A stretch of DNA of 64,000 nucleotides from Gemmatimonadota bacterium (GCA_022823145.1 JAJDXS010000080.1:62001-126000), one strand, 5' to 3'. Shown: positions 8,399 through 17,300, numbered from the stretch's first letter. Program-made: numbers and translations. Notes: generated from the sequence alone by a model not told the origin.

Positions 8399-11300
8399 TC
8401 AATACCCGAGATTGACTCTGAGCATGAACGCTCTCAGCTGGCCCGCCTGCACGAAGTTGTAGTTGGGTCCGTCCGTGCTTGCGCCGGAGGTGTTCACCTC
8501 CGGGTCCCAGCTGGTGAAGTTGGTGTAGGTATACAGGTTGCGTCCGGTCAGGATGAGGGATGCCGAGCGCGCGCCGATCCGTTGCGCCCACGCAGCCGGC
8601 GTGTTGAGGCGAATGTGGGCTTCACGGACCTTGAGGAATGAGGCGTCCTCGGCGTAGGCGCCGAACGCCCGCGATCCCGCGACCGCCTTCGCCTGCGCTT
8701 CGAGAGGCGCGCCGGGGTCGTTGAGGTCGCGGCAGTTCTGCACGAATGCACACTGGAACAGTGTGTTCACGTTGTGCGACACATAGCCGCCCTGGTAGTC
8801 GACGAGGCCGCCGACCTCGACTCGGCCGCTCCACAGCGACAGACTCGTTCCGACCTGCAGGTTCTGCGTCGGGATCGTACTGCCGTTGAAGACGGCGGTG
8901 TCACTGACCACGACCTCGCTCGGAACGATGATGCCGTCGCCGTTGGCGTCTTCCCACGACTCGAGTCTCGGCCACCACAGTCCGTAGAGCGGGAAGCCGA
9001 CGGCCTGCTTGTAACCGAAGCCCTGGAGCGGCGTCACGCCTTCGCCGAGCTCGATGAGCTCGTTGGAGTTTTTCGCCCCCGTGATGGCGACCGACCAGCT
9101 CAGGTCCTCGCGCTCGATGAGGCGGGCATCGACACTGACCTCGACGCCCTGGTTCATCACCTCGCCGAGGTTCTCGACGCGGGTCTGGGTCGCGCCCAGC
9201 GAGCCGGGCAGCTCGCGATTCACCAGTGCGTCGGTGGTGCTCTTGTTGTAGTAGGTGAACTGGATGTCGACCCTGTTGTCGAGGACGGTGGCGTCGAACC
9301 CGCCCTCGTACTCGGTCGACCGCTCGGGCCTGAGCTCGATATTGCCGAGGCCGCCGATGGTCACCGAGGGCCGCGAGGTGGTCTGATCACCCACGAGAAT
9401 CGAACTCGTGACCGGCAGGAGGAAACGCAGCGCCGCGTTCGCGTCGGGCTGCAGACCCGACTGGCCGAAGGCGCCGCGCAGGCGTAGCGAGTTGATCCAG
9501 CCGGCGTCCGGGTCGTCGAGGGCGATGAACGAAACCGAGGCCTTGGGATACCAGGCCGCCTCGAAGCCCTCGCCGAACGCGCTGTTCTGGTCGACGCGCA
9601 TGGCGCCGGTCACGTACAGTCGGTCATTCCAGCCCAGCTGCTGTTCGAGGTAGCTGCCGACGGTCTTGGTCTCGACGGTGATCTCGCCCGAGTTCTTTGT
9701 CGCCCCGGCGTCGATGGACTGGCCGCCGGGGGGGAAGACCGCCGCCGAATTGAGGGTGCCTTCGAGGAGGTCCTCGTTGTACTGGGCGCCGATCGAGGTC
9801 CGCGAACTGATCCGGTCGGTGATGTCGAAGTTCGCACTGCTTCCCAGGTCCACCGAGTACTTGTACTGGGTGAAGGAGTCGATCGCCCGGATTCCCTGCC
9901 GCTGCTGGCCGCAGATCGCGCAGCCCTGGCCCGGCGCGTTGAACGACTCGTCGCTGTAGCCGGTGTAGTCGAGGCCCACGGTGGCGTGTGCGGTGACGAA
10001 GTCCGTCGGTCTCCAGTTGAGCCGTCCGCTGTTGATGAAGCGGTCGTTCTCCCGCCAGACGATGTGCGCGAAGTTCTGGTCCGGCGGCGCGAAACCGAAG
10101 GGGCTCGGGGCGTCCGGGTTGGCGGTTCCGAAGATTGCGGTGCCGTAGATGCCCTCCAGGTTGTCGCCCGTCTGCGGCAGGTAGAGGTCGCTCTTGACCA
10201 CCCCCATCGACACGTTCAGGTCCATGTTCTCGCGCACGTCGGCAGTCAGGTTGGCCCGCAGGTTGACCTTGTTCAACTCGTTCGGGTAGAGTTGCTCGTC
10301 GGGGATCACGTCCGTGCCGCGCTCCTCGTACAGGAACTCGCGGCTGATCTGGGGCATCTGCACGACGCCCGTCTCGTTCTCCCACTCCGCGGACACGAAG
10401 TAGCGCACGGTGTTCCCGCCGCTTACCTGCGCGCCGTACTGTTGCCGGTACCCGTTCTTGATGGGCGAATACTCGGGCTCGGTAAGCAGGTTGCGGGAGT
10501 ACAGCTGCTCGATCGTACACTGTCCCATCGCCTGGTGCATCGGCAGACAGAGACGCGTTCGACCGTTGGCCCCGCGGCCCTGGGAGAAATAGATCCCGGG
10601 GTATTCCGCCGGATCCTGGCTCAATCCCTGCTCGATCCAGATGTTCCAGCGGGGCGGTCCCTCGGTGCCGCGCTTGGTCGTGATCCAGATGACCCCGTTG
10701 GCGGCCTGGGTCCCGTAGAGCGTCGCCGCCGAAGGTCCCTTCACGATCTCGATGCTCTCGATCTCCTCGGGATTGAGATCGTTGAAGAACGAGGGTTCGC
10801 CGCCTCCGATGTACTGGTCTCCGCCCAGCGCGGGCGAACCGGAGTTGACCCGGATCCCGTCAACGTATACCAGCGGATCGGGAGAGAGCGTCGCGCTCGA
10901 AATCCCGCGAATGCGGATCCGCGCCCCCGTCCCGACCGTCCCGTCCGACGGGATCACCGAGACGCCCGAGGCGCGGCCCTGCAGCAGCTCCTGGAAGCTG
11001 GTGACGGGCGCCACTTCGGTCAGCATGGAGGTTTCGATCTTCGCGATGGCATTGCCGATCTCGCGGCGGCGCTGCTCTCCGGTGGCGGTCACGACGATCT
11101 CGTCCATTGAGAGAGCGGTGAGCTGGAGTACGAAATCGCGCACCGCGGTCTCGCCCGCCTGCACCGACACGGACTCGGTCATGCCGGTATAGCCCAGCAT
11201 TACCACCGTGATGTCATGATTGCCTGCGGGTACGTTGTTGAGCAGGTAGCGGCCCGCGTCGCTCGACAGACCGCCGATGGTGGTGCCCTCGATTGAGACC

Positions 11301-11431
11301 TGGGCCCCGGCAAGGGGCCGGCCCGAGGCGTCCTGGACGGTGCCGGTTACCGTGCCCGTCTGGGCCAGGACCGGGGCCGTCGCGAGAGCCAGGGCGACGA
11401 GGGAGAGAGTGAACTCACGCAGGCGCTTCAT
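8399..11431 (-). CDS. SusC/RagA-family TonB-linked outer-membrane protein
   Basis: TonB-dependent transporter of 1010 aa. Domain order: signal peptide (cleaved near VLAQT), carboxypeptidase-like regulatory beta-sandwich at about 28-115 ('GTVTGTVQDASGRPLAGAQVSIEGT'), TonB-box-like segment 'MDEIVVTATGEQRR' near 110, plug domain with 'GRASGVSVIPSDG' and 'RIRIRGISS', 'VYVDGIRV', then a long barrel with 'LNPEEIESIEIVKGPSAATLYGTQAANGVIWITTKRG'. The last strand ends in aromatic Tyr (LRVNLGY), typical of barrel proteins. Six or more cysteines lie in predicted loops (LCLPMHQAMGQC, GCAICG, FQCAFVQNC), suggesting disulfides outside the cell. It pairs with SusD downstream; an AAGGAG site precedes the start. 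Confidence 0.95.
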   Translation of the reverse strand: MKRLREFTLSLVALALATAPVLAQTGTVTGTVQDASGRPLAGAQVSIEGTTIGGLSSDAGRYLLNNVPAGNHDITVVMLGYTGMTESVSVQAGETAVRDFVLQLTALSMDEIVVTATGEQRRREIGNAIAKIETSMLTEVAPVTSFQELLQGRASGVSVIPSDGTVGTGARIRIRGISSATLSPDPLVYVDGIRVNSGSPALGGDQYIGGGEPSFFNDLNPEEIESIEIVKGPSAATLYGTQAANGVIWITTKRGTEGPPRWNIWIEQGLSQDPAEYPGIYFSQGRGANGRTRLCLPMHQAMGQCTIEQLYSRNLLTEPEYSPIKNGYRQQYGAQVSGGNTVRYFVSAEWENETGVVQMPQISREFLYEERGTDVIPDEQLYPNELNKVNLRANLTADVRENMDLNVSMGVVKSDLYLPQTGDNLEGIYGTAIFGTANPDAPSPFGFAPPDQNFAHIVWRENDRFINSGRLNWRPTDFVTAHATVGLDYTGYSDESFNAPGQGCAICGQQRQGIRAIDSFTQYKYSVDLGSSANFDITDRISSRTSIGAQYNEDLLEGTLNSAAVFPPGGQSIDAGATKNSGEITVETKTVGSYLEQQLGWNDRLYVTGAMRVDQNSAFGEGFEAAWYPKASVSFIALDDPDAGWINSLRLRGAFGQSGLQPDANAALRFLLPVTSSILVGDQTTSRPSVTIGGLGNIELRPERSTEYEGGFDATVLDNRVDIQFTYYNKSTTDALVNRELPGSLGATQTRVENLGEVMNQGVEVSVDARLIEREDLSWSVAITGAKNSNELIELGEGVTPLQGFGYKQAVGFPLYGLWWPRLESWEDANGDGIIVPSEVVVSDTAVFNGSTIPTQNLQVGTSLSLWSGRVEVGGLVDYQGGYVSHNVNTLFQCAFVQNCRDLNDPGAPLEAQAKAVAGSRAFGAYAEDASFLKVREAHIRLNTPAAWAQRIGARSASLILTGRNLYTYTNFTSWDPEVNTSGASTDGPNYNFVQAGQLRAFMLRVNLGY

Positions 11432-11539
11432 GGCCTTACTCCTTGCAGCGAGGATGCGGCGCCCGCGTTACTCCGTGTGGCGAGTCGGACGCCGAGTGAC
11501 CCTTCCACCCACCCGATCCGCACGCCGTCCAACGTATGG

Positions 11540-12220
11540 TTACCCGACGGAGAAGAGCAAACCTCCCTGGATGGTCGTCACGCGGTGCTTGCCGGACCGG
11601 TCCAGCGGACCATCGTAGATCGACCGCAGTCCGAACGTGTACAGGATTTCGAGCGACGCGGCCATTCGGTCGACGATCCTCACCTCGGCACCGATCCCGC
11701 TGCCGACGCCCCAATCGAACCTCTTGCTGGGCAGTCTGACCCGGTCGTCCGGGCCCTCATCGGCACACTCGTCCACGATCGTGAGCGGTTGCAGAGCGGC
11801 CACGGCCGTGACCTCGCACGAGAGCTCCACCCCGAGGGCAGGTCCCGCGAGCACATATAGCGAGACCCGTTGACCCGGCAGGGAAAGCCGCGCCTTCGCA
11901 AGGGCGGACCACTCGGCGTACTCCAGCCTGAAGGTGAAGTCGCCCGCCGGAGGCGCTTCGACGAAGGCTCCCTTCTGAACGTAGGCCGCGCCGAACCGGA
12001 CGCCGAACGTCCCGTTTGCGGGAAGCGCCAATGTGGCGCCGAAGGCGGCGCGACCGATCGAACGCTCGTCTCCCAGCTCGACGCCTTCGAACTGCAGCGA
12101 CGCCAGGGTCAGCCCTGCGTTGACACCGACGGTCACCTGACCGATCGCCGGCCCGCCTGCGAACAGAAGGAACAGCGCGGGGTATGCGAGGGCGCGGAGG
12201 AGTGTTGTGGCGCCGTTCAT
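11540..12220 (-). CDS. Outer-membrane beta-barrel (porin-like) protein
   Basis: Predicted small barrel of 226 aa. Signal peptide (ALAYPALFLLFAGGPAIGQ) followed by 'VTVGVNAGLTLASLQFEG', alternating-strand segments ('TFGVRFGAAYVQKGAFVEA', 'FTFRLEYAEWSALAKARL', 'VSLYVLAGPALGVEL') and a final strand 'RVTTIQGGLLFSVG'. This matches the 'outer membrane beta-barrel / porin family' group seen widely in Gemmatimonadota and Bacteroidetes, which resembles opacity-type barrels of 8 strands. The open frame extends to 12301, but the signal peptide starts at 12220. It sits 108 nt upstream of SusC in the same direction and may be cotranscribed. Specific function unknown. Confidence 0.8.
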   Translation of the reverse strand: MNGATTLLRALAYPALFLLFAGGPAIGQVTVGVNAGLTLASLQFEGVELGDERSIGRAAFGATLALPANGTFGVRFGAAYVQKGAFVEAPPAGDFTFRLEYAEWSALAKARLSLPGQRVSLYVLAGPALGVELSCEVTAVAALQPLTIVDECADEGPDDRVRLPSKRFDWGVGSGIGAEVRIVDRMAASLEILYTFGLRSIYDGPLDRSGKHRVTTIQGGLLFSVG

Positions 12221-12222
12221 AC

Positions 12223-12237
12223 CGGTTAAGCTAACCG
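12223..12237. promoter_or_regulatory. Inverted repeat abutting the barrel-protein start codon
   Basis: CGGTTA-AGC-TAACCG, a perfect 6-bp dyad with a 3-nt centre, lies 3 nt upstream of the ATG at 12220. Its position would block initiation of transcription or translation of the barrel gene if bound, so an operator is possible. No regulator gene is next to it. Confidence 0.3.
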
Positions 12238-12344
12238 TAGGCGTCCTGACCATTAAACCTGCGTGGGCACGCGACACTCGCGCGGGCCGCGCCAGGCTCA
12301 CGCGACATCACGAGAGTCGCTCGAGCCGGGCGGGGCAGGGGAAC

Positions 12345-12872
12345 ATGAGCGAACGAATCAAACAGCGGCGGAAGTCGGAACGCAGGGTCCTCTTCTGGTG
12401 TCTGGGGGTCGCTGCCGTGATCCACGTGGTCGTGTTCGTCGGCTTCCCCGCGATACGGACGGGTGACGGGCCGTTTCCGATCTTCAGCGACGATTTGACC
12501 GTGGAAGCGGGCGCCATTCCCCTCGATCTCTTCTTCGGTCCGCCCGCGATCTCGGATGCCGCAGGGGGGCTTTCGCTGGAACCGCCCGCACGGGTGCTGG
12601 AGGCGGACAGGCTGGTCTATCTCGAAGCCGGATGTCGTGCCCTGATCAGCGGCTCCCGCACGGTAATCCGCGGCAGCGTGCGTCTGAGGGTCAGGTCGAA
12701 CGGCCTGACGGACGTCCTGGACGTTGTCCGGTCGACCGGCGAGCCGTGCGGGGACGAGGTGCTGGAGCGGGTAGCGGGAGACCTCTGGTATCGTTGGCTT
12801 CCCAACGAGGACTTCCCTGCTCCCGTCGAGTTGATCCAGCCGGTGAGTTTCGCGGAGAGGGGCGGACTGTAG
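12345..12872 (+). CDS. TonB-like energy transducer protein
   Basis: Protein of 175 aa with a basic N-terminus (MSERIKQRRKSERR) followed by one membrane anchor (VLFWCLGVAAVIHVVVFVGF), a short periplasmic linker, and a C-terminal domain from about residue 95 resembling the TonB C-terminal fold: 'IRGSVRLRVRSNGLTDVLDVV.STGEPCGDEVLERVAGDLWYRWLP' follows the G.V.v.v.i...G.V..v.v..SSG....D..v...v..w.f.P pattern. It lacks the usual Pro-rich spacer, so it would reach only a short way across the periplasm. It is divergent from the barrel-SusCD run and could energise it, which is inference. A GGGGCAGGGG site precedes the ATG; the upstream in-frame extension to 12207 is not signal-like. Confidence 0.65.
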   Translation: MSERIKQRRKSERRVLFWCLGVAAVIHVVVFVGFPAIRTGDGPFPIFSDDLTVEAGAIPLDLFFGPPAISDAAGGLSLEPPARVLEADRLVYLEAGCRALISGSRTVIRGSVRLRVRSNGLTDVLDVVRSTGEPCGDEVLERVAGDLWYRWLPNEDFPAPVELIQPVSFAERGGL

Positions 12873-12984
12873 AGCCGCCGGGTGGGCGAAGCGGCCCAGC
12901 GCGGATGCATTGCCGCTCGAATGGATGACGATTATGGTGTCGCACCAACTCCCGCATCGACGCCCGCTGGAAGAGGAATGACCC

Positions 12985-13242
12985 ATGAATATGCGCTCCA
13001 TGACGACGAACGAAAAACTCATCGTCGGGTCGGTCGTCGTGGCCGTTGCGCTGTCCTTTGGCCTCGTGCGGGGAGTGGAATACCCGGCGCTGGTGACGTC
13101 CAACGTCACGTACTACCCCAGGGACTACGACGAGGGCGGCGACTACCGGGAGAGCACCCCCCGGTGCTGGGGTGTCCCGGTCATCTACTGGACGTGCCGC
13201 ACGACGATGGTGCCCGTGGACACGGAGTCGGAAACCGGGTAG
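12985..13242 (+). CDS. Small single-span membrane protein, unknown
   Basis: 85-residue hypothetical protein. One hydrophobic span (IVGSVVVAVALSFGLV, about residues 13-29) is followed by a soluble tail with a 'YYPRDYDEGGDY' acidic/aromatic patch and two cysteines (PRCWGVPVIYWTC) that could form a disulfide if exported. An AGAGGAA ribosome site lies upstream of the ATG, which supports translation. It follows the TonB-like gene by 112 nt on the same strand and is convergent with the permease ending at 13311. No family recognised. Confidence 0.5.
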   Translation: MNMRSMTTNEKLIVGSVVVAVALSFGLVRGVEYPALVTSNVTYYPRDYDEGGDYRESTPRCWGVPVIYWTCRTTMVPVDTESETG

Positions 13243-13310
13243 ACGCGGCGTCGCTCCGCGGCAGGCGCGCCGCGGTCGCCAGGCTGGCCGGGCGCGCCGA
13301 GCCGGTCGCC

Positions 13311-14114
13311 CTAACGAATCCCCTCGAGCTGGATCCCCCTCACGAAATACCGCTGCGTGAAGAGGAAGAGGAGCGCGATCGGCAGCACCGCCACGACGCC
13401 GGCTGCCATCTGGTACGGCCAGTTGATCTCGTAGGTGGAGTGGAAGGCGGCGATCCCGACTTCGACGACGCGCATCTCCATGGACCGGGTGACGAGCAGT
13501 GGCCAGAGAAGATTCTTCCACGCATCGACGAAGGCGAAGAGGCCGAGCGTGGCCACCGCGGGTTTCGCGAGGGGCAGGGCTACGCTCCAGAAGATGCGCC
13601 AGTGTCCGGCGCCGTCGACGCGGGCGGCGTCCTCCAGGTCGCGGGGCAGGGTGCGGAAGTACTGCCGCATCAGGAAGATGCCCCACACGGATACGAGTTC
13701 GGTGGAGATGAGGCCCTGGTAGCTGTCGATCCAGCCGACGGCATCGATCATGAGGAAGCGGGGGATGAGGACGACGACAACGGGCACCATCATGGTGGCC
13801 AGGAAGACCATGAAGATCCGGTCACGGCCGGGGAAGCGGAGCCGCGCGAAGGCGTATCCGGCGGCGGTGGCGGTCGCGACTTGCCCTGCCACCACGGCGA
13901 CCGCGAATACGAGCGAGTTGAGGAAGTAGCGCGCGAACGGCTGCGAGGTCAGCGCCTCCGGGTAGTTCGACCAGAGCGGCGAGGCCGGGAGGATGCGCCC
14001 CGGCGAGAAGACCTCGAGCTGACCCATGAGGCTGGTGGCGGCCATCCAGAGAAAGGGGCCGGCCATTGCGGCGCAGGCGAGGGCGAGGAGGGCGGTACGG
14101 GCGGCGCTACGCAT
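13311..14114 (-). CDS. Carbohydrate ABC transporter permease (MalG/UgpE type)
   Basis: Inner-membrane permease of 267 aa with six spans, of the binding-protein-dependent transport family. The EAA loop that docks on the ATPase is clear: 'LPRDLEDAARVDGAGHWRIFWSVALPLAKPA' (residues about 170-200). N-terminal 'GPFLWMAATSLM' and C-terminal 'RYFVRGIQLEGIR' are typical of the MalG group. It overlaps the upstream permease gene by 8 nt, so the two are translationally coupled and should form the heterodimeric channel. Last gene of the operon running from 20670 down to 13311. Sugar specificity cannot be read from the sequence. Confidence 0.95.
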   Translation of the reverse strand: MRSAARTALLALACAAMAGPFLWMAATSLMGQLEVFSPGRILPASPLWSNYPEALTSQPFARYFLNSLVFAVAVVAGQVATATAAGYAFARLRFPGRDRIFMVFLATMMVPVVVVLIPRFLMIDAVGWIDSYQGLISTELVSVWGIFLMRQYFRTLPRDLEDAARVDGAGHWRIFWSVALPLAKPAVATLGLFAFVDAWKNLLWPLLVTRSMEMRVVEVGIAAFHSTYEINWPYQMAAGVVAVLPIALLFLFTQRYFVRGIQLEGIR

Positions 14115-15936
14115 ATGCCCGCCTCTCGTCGCGCCGGCCTTCGAGGAGCCGGAAGTGCAGCCAGGTCGCGGCGAATACGACCGCGAAGAGGATCCAGCTC
14201 ATGGCGGCCGCGTTGCCGAAGCGGAGGAACTCCCACGCCTCGCGGTAGATGTGGTAGACCGCGACGTCGGTGGCGCCCAGCGGGCCGCCCTCGGTCATGA
14301 CGTAGACGAGCCCGAAGACCTGGAACGAGCCGATCACCGACGTGACGAGCACGAAGAAGAGGGTGTGGCGGAGACCGGGCAGCGTGATGTGGCGGAAGCG
14401 CTGGAGTGGGCCGGCGCCGTCCACGCGGGCGGCGTCGTACCAGTCGCGGGGGATCGCGGCGAGCCCGGCCTGGAAGACGACCATCTGATAGCCGACGACC
14501 ATCCACACGCTGATCAGCATCAGGCTGGGGAGCGCGGTGTCGGGGGATGTGAGCCAGGCTACGGGGCCGATGCCGACGCGGGCGAGGGCCTGATTGACGA
14601 CGCCGTAGCCATCGTTGAGGAGCCATTTCCAGACCACCGCAATGGCGACCACGCTGGTGATCCCGGGCAGGAATAGAGCGAGGCGGGCCCAGCGGATGGC
14701 GCGTCGCGACCCTTGCGTGAGGAGGGCGAGGGCGAGGGCCACGGCCATCGCGGCGGGGACGTGCAGGGTGAAGACGGCGGTGTTGCGGATGGCCGACCAC
14801 CACGTGGCATCCAGGAGGATGTCGCGATAGTTGTCAAGTCCGGTGAAGGGGTGCGCGGGATCCACGAGGTGCCACTCGTGCAGCGAGATCCACAGTGAGA
14901 AGAGCAGGGGTCCGAAGGTGAAGAGGAGGAGGAGCGTGGCGGCCGGGGCGAGGAAGCTCCAGGCGGCCAGGGTGCGGCGAAGCGTGCGGGGGCGGGCGGA
15001 GAGCGGGAGCAGGAAGAGGATCAGGTTGAGCGCGAGGATGGTGGCGGTGGTGGTGGCCGCCAGGGGGATGGTGGGGGCGGCGGTCTCCTGGTAGCCGAGG
15101 AAGGCGAGGTGGAGGGTGGTGGGGGGCGGGGCGGCTCCGCTGGCGGTGGGGAGGGTGGCGTGTGCGGCGTGGTAGGTGGCGCCGTTGGCCTGGATGGTGT
15201 ATGCGCCGGCCGCGCGGAGGTCGGGGGGCAGGGCCGTGATGGCCCGGGCGACTTCGCGCGGCATGGTCCAGAGCTGGTCGGGGCGGTCGAGCGCGGTGGC
15301 CGTGGCCCAGGGGAGGCCGGCGACGCGGGCGGCGGTGGCTGGAGTGGCGCCGGTGGCGCTGGCGATCGAGGCCGCGTCGAGGGCGTGGGAGACGTGGGCC
15401 GCGCTGAGGTCTTCGAGTTCCAGGTCGGCCCACCGCGCGGCGGCGACGGCGACGAGGGCGAGGAGGGCTGCCGTCAGGATCGAGGTGGTGGCAGGGTAGC
15501 GGGGTGGCGGGGGGTGGTGGCGCCGCCGGGTGGCCCAGGCGGCCATGAGCAGGACGGCCAGCAGTGCGGGGACGGTGGCGCCCGCAGGCCAGGACGGGCT
15601 GGCCGGTTCCGGGTCGATCGCGATCCACACGACCGGGTCGAGAGCGCCGGCCTCATACCCATATTCGCCTGGTCCCCTGCCACCAGCTTCCGCGGCCTGG
15701 ATCGCGACACGGTTGCCGAGAAACTGCGCCACGGCCTGCGCTCCGGCGCCTGGGAGTTCCCAGAGAGCGGCGGCCATGCGCGCATCGTTCCCTGTTGCGC
15801 GGTCTCGGGCGTTGCCGACGGCGTTGGCGGCCACGGCCAGGCTCGCGGCGAGACCGAGGGCGGTGGCTGCGGCCGCGATCGCGGGGAGCGGCGTGCGGCC
15901 GCGACGATGCCGGGCGCGCTCCACGGGGCCGTTCAT
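14107..15936 (-). CDS. Carbohydrate ABC permease (MalF/UgpA type) with unusual N-terminal extension
   Basis: 609 aa, about twice the usual length of this permease family. Residues about 325-609 are a standard sugar permease: 'FGPLLFSLWISLHEW', 'GLDNYRDILLD', 'RLALFLPGITSVVAIAVVWKWLLND', and the EAA loop 'IPRDWYDAARVDGAGPLQRFRHITLPGL'. Residues 1-320 are extra: a span near 18-40, a soluble loop of about 75 residues, two closely spaced spans near 117-135 and 150-168, a second soluble loop of about 120 residues, and a span near 293-312. The start ATG overlaps the stop of the binding-protein gene (ATGA), so the extension should be translated. The loops contain no motif I recognise; a periplasmic sensing or docking module is a guess. 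Confidence 0.88.
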   Translation of the reverse strand: MNGPVERARHRRGRTPLPAIAAAATALGLAASLAVAANAVGNARDRATGNDARMAAALWELPGAGAQAVAQFLGNRVAIQAAEAGGRGPGEYGYEAGALDPVVWIAIDPEPASPSWPAGATVPALLAVLLMAAWATRRRHHPPPPRYPATTSILTAALLALVAVAAARWADLELEDLSAAHVSHALDAASIASATGATPATAARVAGLPWATATALDRPDQLWTMPREVARAITALPPDLRAAGAYTIQANGATYHAAHATLPTASGAAPPPTTLHLAFLGYQETAAPTIPLAATTTATILALNLILFLLPLSARPRTLRRTLAAWSFLAPAATLLLLFTFGPLLFSLWISLHEWHLVDPAHPFTGLDNYRDILLDATWWSAIRNTAVFTLHVPAAMAVALALALLTQGSRRAIRWARLALFLPGITSVVAIAVVWKWLLNDGYGVVNQALARVGIGPVAWLTSPDTALPSLMLISVWMVVGYQMVVFQAGLAAIPRDWYDAARVDGAGPLQRFRHITLPGLRHTLFFVLVTSVIGSFQVFGLVYVMTEGGPLGATDVAVYHIYREAWEFLRFGNAAAMSWILFAVVFAATWLHFRLLEGRRDERRAYA

Positions 15937-17258
15937 CGCGCCAGCACCTCGTCTACCCGGCGGGCGACGTCGGTGGCGCTCGACGCGAGGGGTTCACCGG
16001 TGAGAAGTCGGCGGTCCATGATCTCGACCGCGAGTGCCTCGATGCGCGAAAAGTCGCGTACGTATGCACCCCAGGTTGCCCTTGCACCCTCGGCGAGCCG
16101 CGTGAAGGCGTGCTCGACGCCGGTGGTGTCGGCGGCGGCGATCTCGGCGGCCACGTCGATCCGCGAGGGGATGGCGAGTCCGGAGCGGGCCCGGATCCGC
16201 TGCGCTTCCGGCGACGCCAGGAAGCCGGCCAGGTCGATGGCGCGGCGCGGGTTTGCGGTGTTGGGGGGCACGGCCCACCCGGACGCATACAGGACGCTGG
16301 TGGCCGTCGGCTGCGACGGGTGATGCGGAATCGGAAGGATCGCGAGGTCGAGACCGCCGCTGGTCACGAGATCGCGAAAGACGGGGAGCGTCCAGTGGCC
16401 CGAGAGCAGGAACGCCTGGTTGCCCGACGCGAAGCGCGCCTCGCGGGCGGGATCGCCCTGCTGCACGAACTGTGCGCCGGGGGTCAGGCCGTCTTCGGCC
16501 AGGCGGGTCAGGAACTCGTACGCGGCGAGCGCGGGCGGGGCGTCGAGGAATCCAGTCGCGGAGGTCCCGTCGGGCGCGAGGATGTCGCCGCCGGCGGACC
16601 AGACGAACGGCACCCACTGGTAGAGGTTGCGGGGGAAGTCGAGGCCGAAGACATCGGAGCGGCCGTCGCCGTCGGTGTCGGCGGTGACCGCACGAGCGAC
16701 GCGGCGGAAATCGTCCCAGGTCCAGCCGGTCGCCGGCGCGCCTGCCGGTGTCGGCGGCAGCTCGATGCCTGCGCGGGCCAGGACGCCGCGGTTGGCGTAC
16801 AGCACCATCGGAGTGAAGTCCTTGGGCAGCGCGAACACGGCATTGCCGCGTACGAAGGCATCGAGCACCTGCGGGAACACGCTGTCGACGCGAAATCCGA
16901 GCGCCTCCTGGTAGGGGGCGAAGTCAAGCGCCAGTCCGCGATCCACAAAGGTGGGGATGTCAGGGGAATCGAGCAGGTAGACGTCTGGAGGACGGCCCGC
17001 CGCGATCGATGTGAGGAGTCGCTCCTCATACCCGTTGGGCGCGGATTCGAGAAGGACGCGGGTGCCCGGCCGCAGTTCCTCGTAGCGCGCCGCAACCTGT
17101 TGTTCGATCTCGAGTTCGTGGCCGCCGGCCCAGAGCGCGACCCGCAAGGTGGTGGAGTCGGGTGGGGCGGGGGCGCAGGCGGAGCAGAGCGCGGCGACGA
17201 GAACGGTGGCACGAGTCACATCCCCCGGGGGGACGGCAGTGCCGTGCCGGGTTTTCAT
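15933..17258 (-). CDS. Extracellular sugar-binding lipoprotein (ABC, family 1)
   Basis: Solute-binding protein of 441 aa. N-terminal signal region ends at SACAP (Cys28), and the mature part begins with 'LRVALWAGGHELEIEQQVAARYEE', the classic start of family 1 binding proteins (maltose/glycerol-phosphate type). Further landmarks: 'RPPDVYLLDSPDIPTFVDRG', 'ALPKDFTPMVLYANRGVL', 'GWTWDDFRRVARA', 'NQAFLLSGHWTLPVF' and 'RRAIDLAGFLASPEAQ'. It delivers substrate to the two permeases encoded next. The ATG at 17258 has no Shine-Dalgarno and lies inside a dyad; a GTG 39 nt downstream (Val14), just after GGGGG, is an alternative start that would give a shorter, more usual signal peptide. Overlaps the next gene by 4 nt. 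Confidence 0.92.
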   Translation of the reverse strand: MKTRHGTAVPPGDVTRATVLVAALCSACAPAPPDSTTLRVALWAGGHELEIEQQVAARYEELRPGTRVLLESAPNGYEERLLTSIAAGRPPDVYLLDSPDIPTFVDRGLALDFAPYQEALGFRVDSVFPQVLDAFVRGNAVFALPKDFTPMVLYANRGVLARAGIELPPTPAGAPATGWTWDDFRRVARAVTADTDGDGRSDVFGLDFPRNLYQWVPFVWSAGGDILAPDGTSATGFLDAPPALAAYEFLTRLAEDGLTPGAQFVQQGDPAREARFASGNQAFLLSGHWTLPVFRDLVTSGGLDLAILPIPHHPSQPTATSVLYASGWAVPPNTANPRRAIDLAGFLASPEAQRIRARSGLAIPSRIDVAAEIAAADTTGVEHAFTRLAEGARATWGAYVRDFSRIEALAVEIMDRRLLTGEPLASSATDVARRVDEVLAR

Positions 17259-17300
17259 ATGAGTGAAAACATATAATATTATGTTCTATAGAAACGCAAT
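17251..17300 (-). promoter_or_regulatory. AT-rich promoter/operator between ATPase and binding-protein genes
   Basis: The 44-nt gap 17259-17302 is strikingly AT-rich in a GC-rich operon. Two dyads overlap: GTTTTCA-N6-TGAAAAC (17251-17270, spanning the ATG) and AACATA-N6-TATGTT (17268-17285). On the minus strand TTGCGT (17299-17294), 17 nt, then TTATAT (17276-17271) make a plausible promoter that would start transcription only a few nt before the ATG. I infer an internal promoter with overlapping operators for the binding-protein and permease genes. The regulator is not in the window. Confidence 0.5.
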
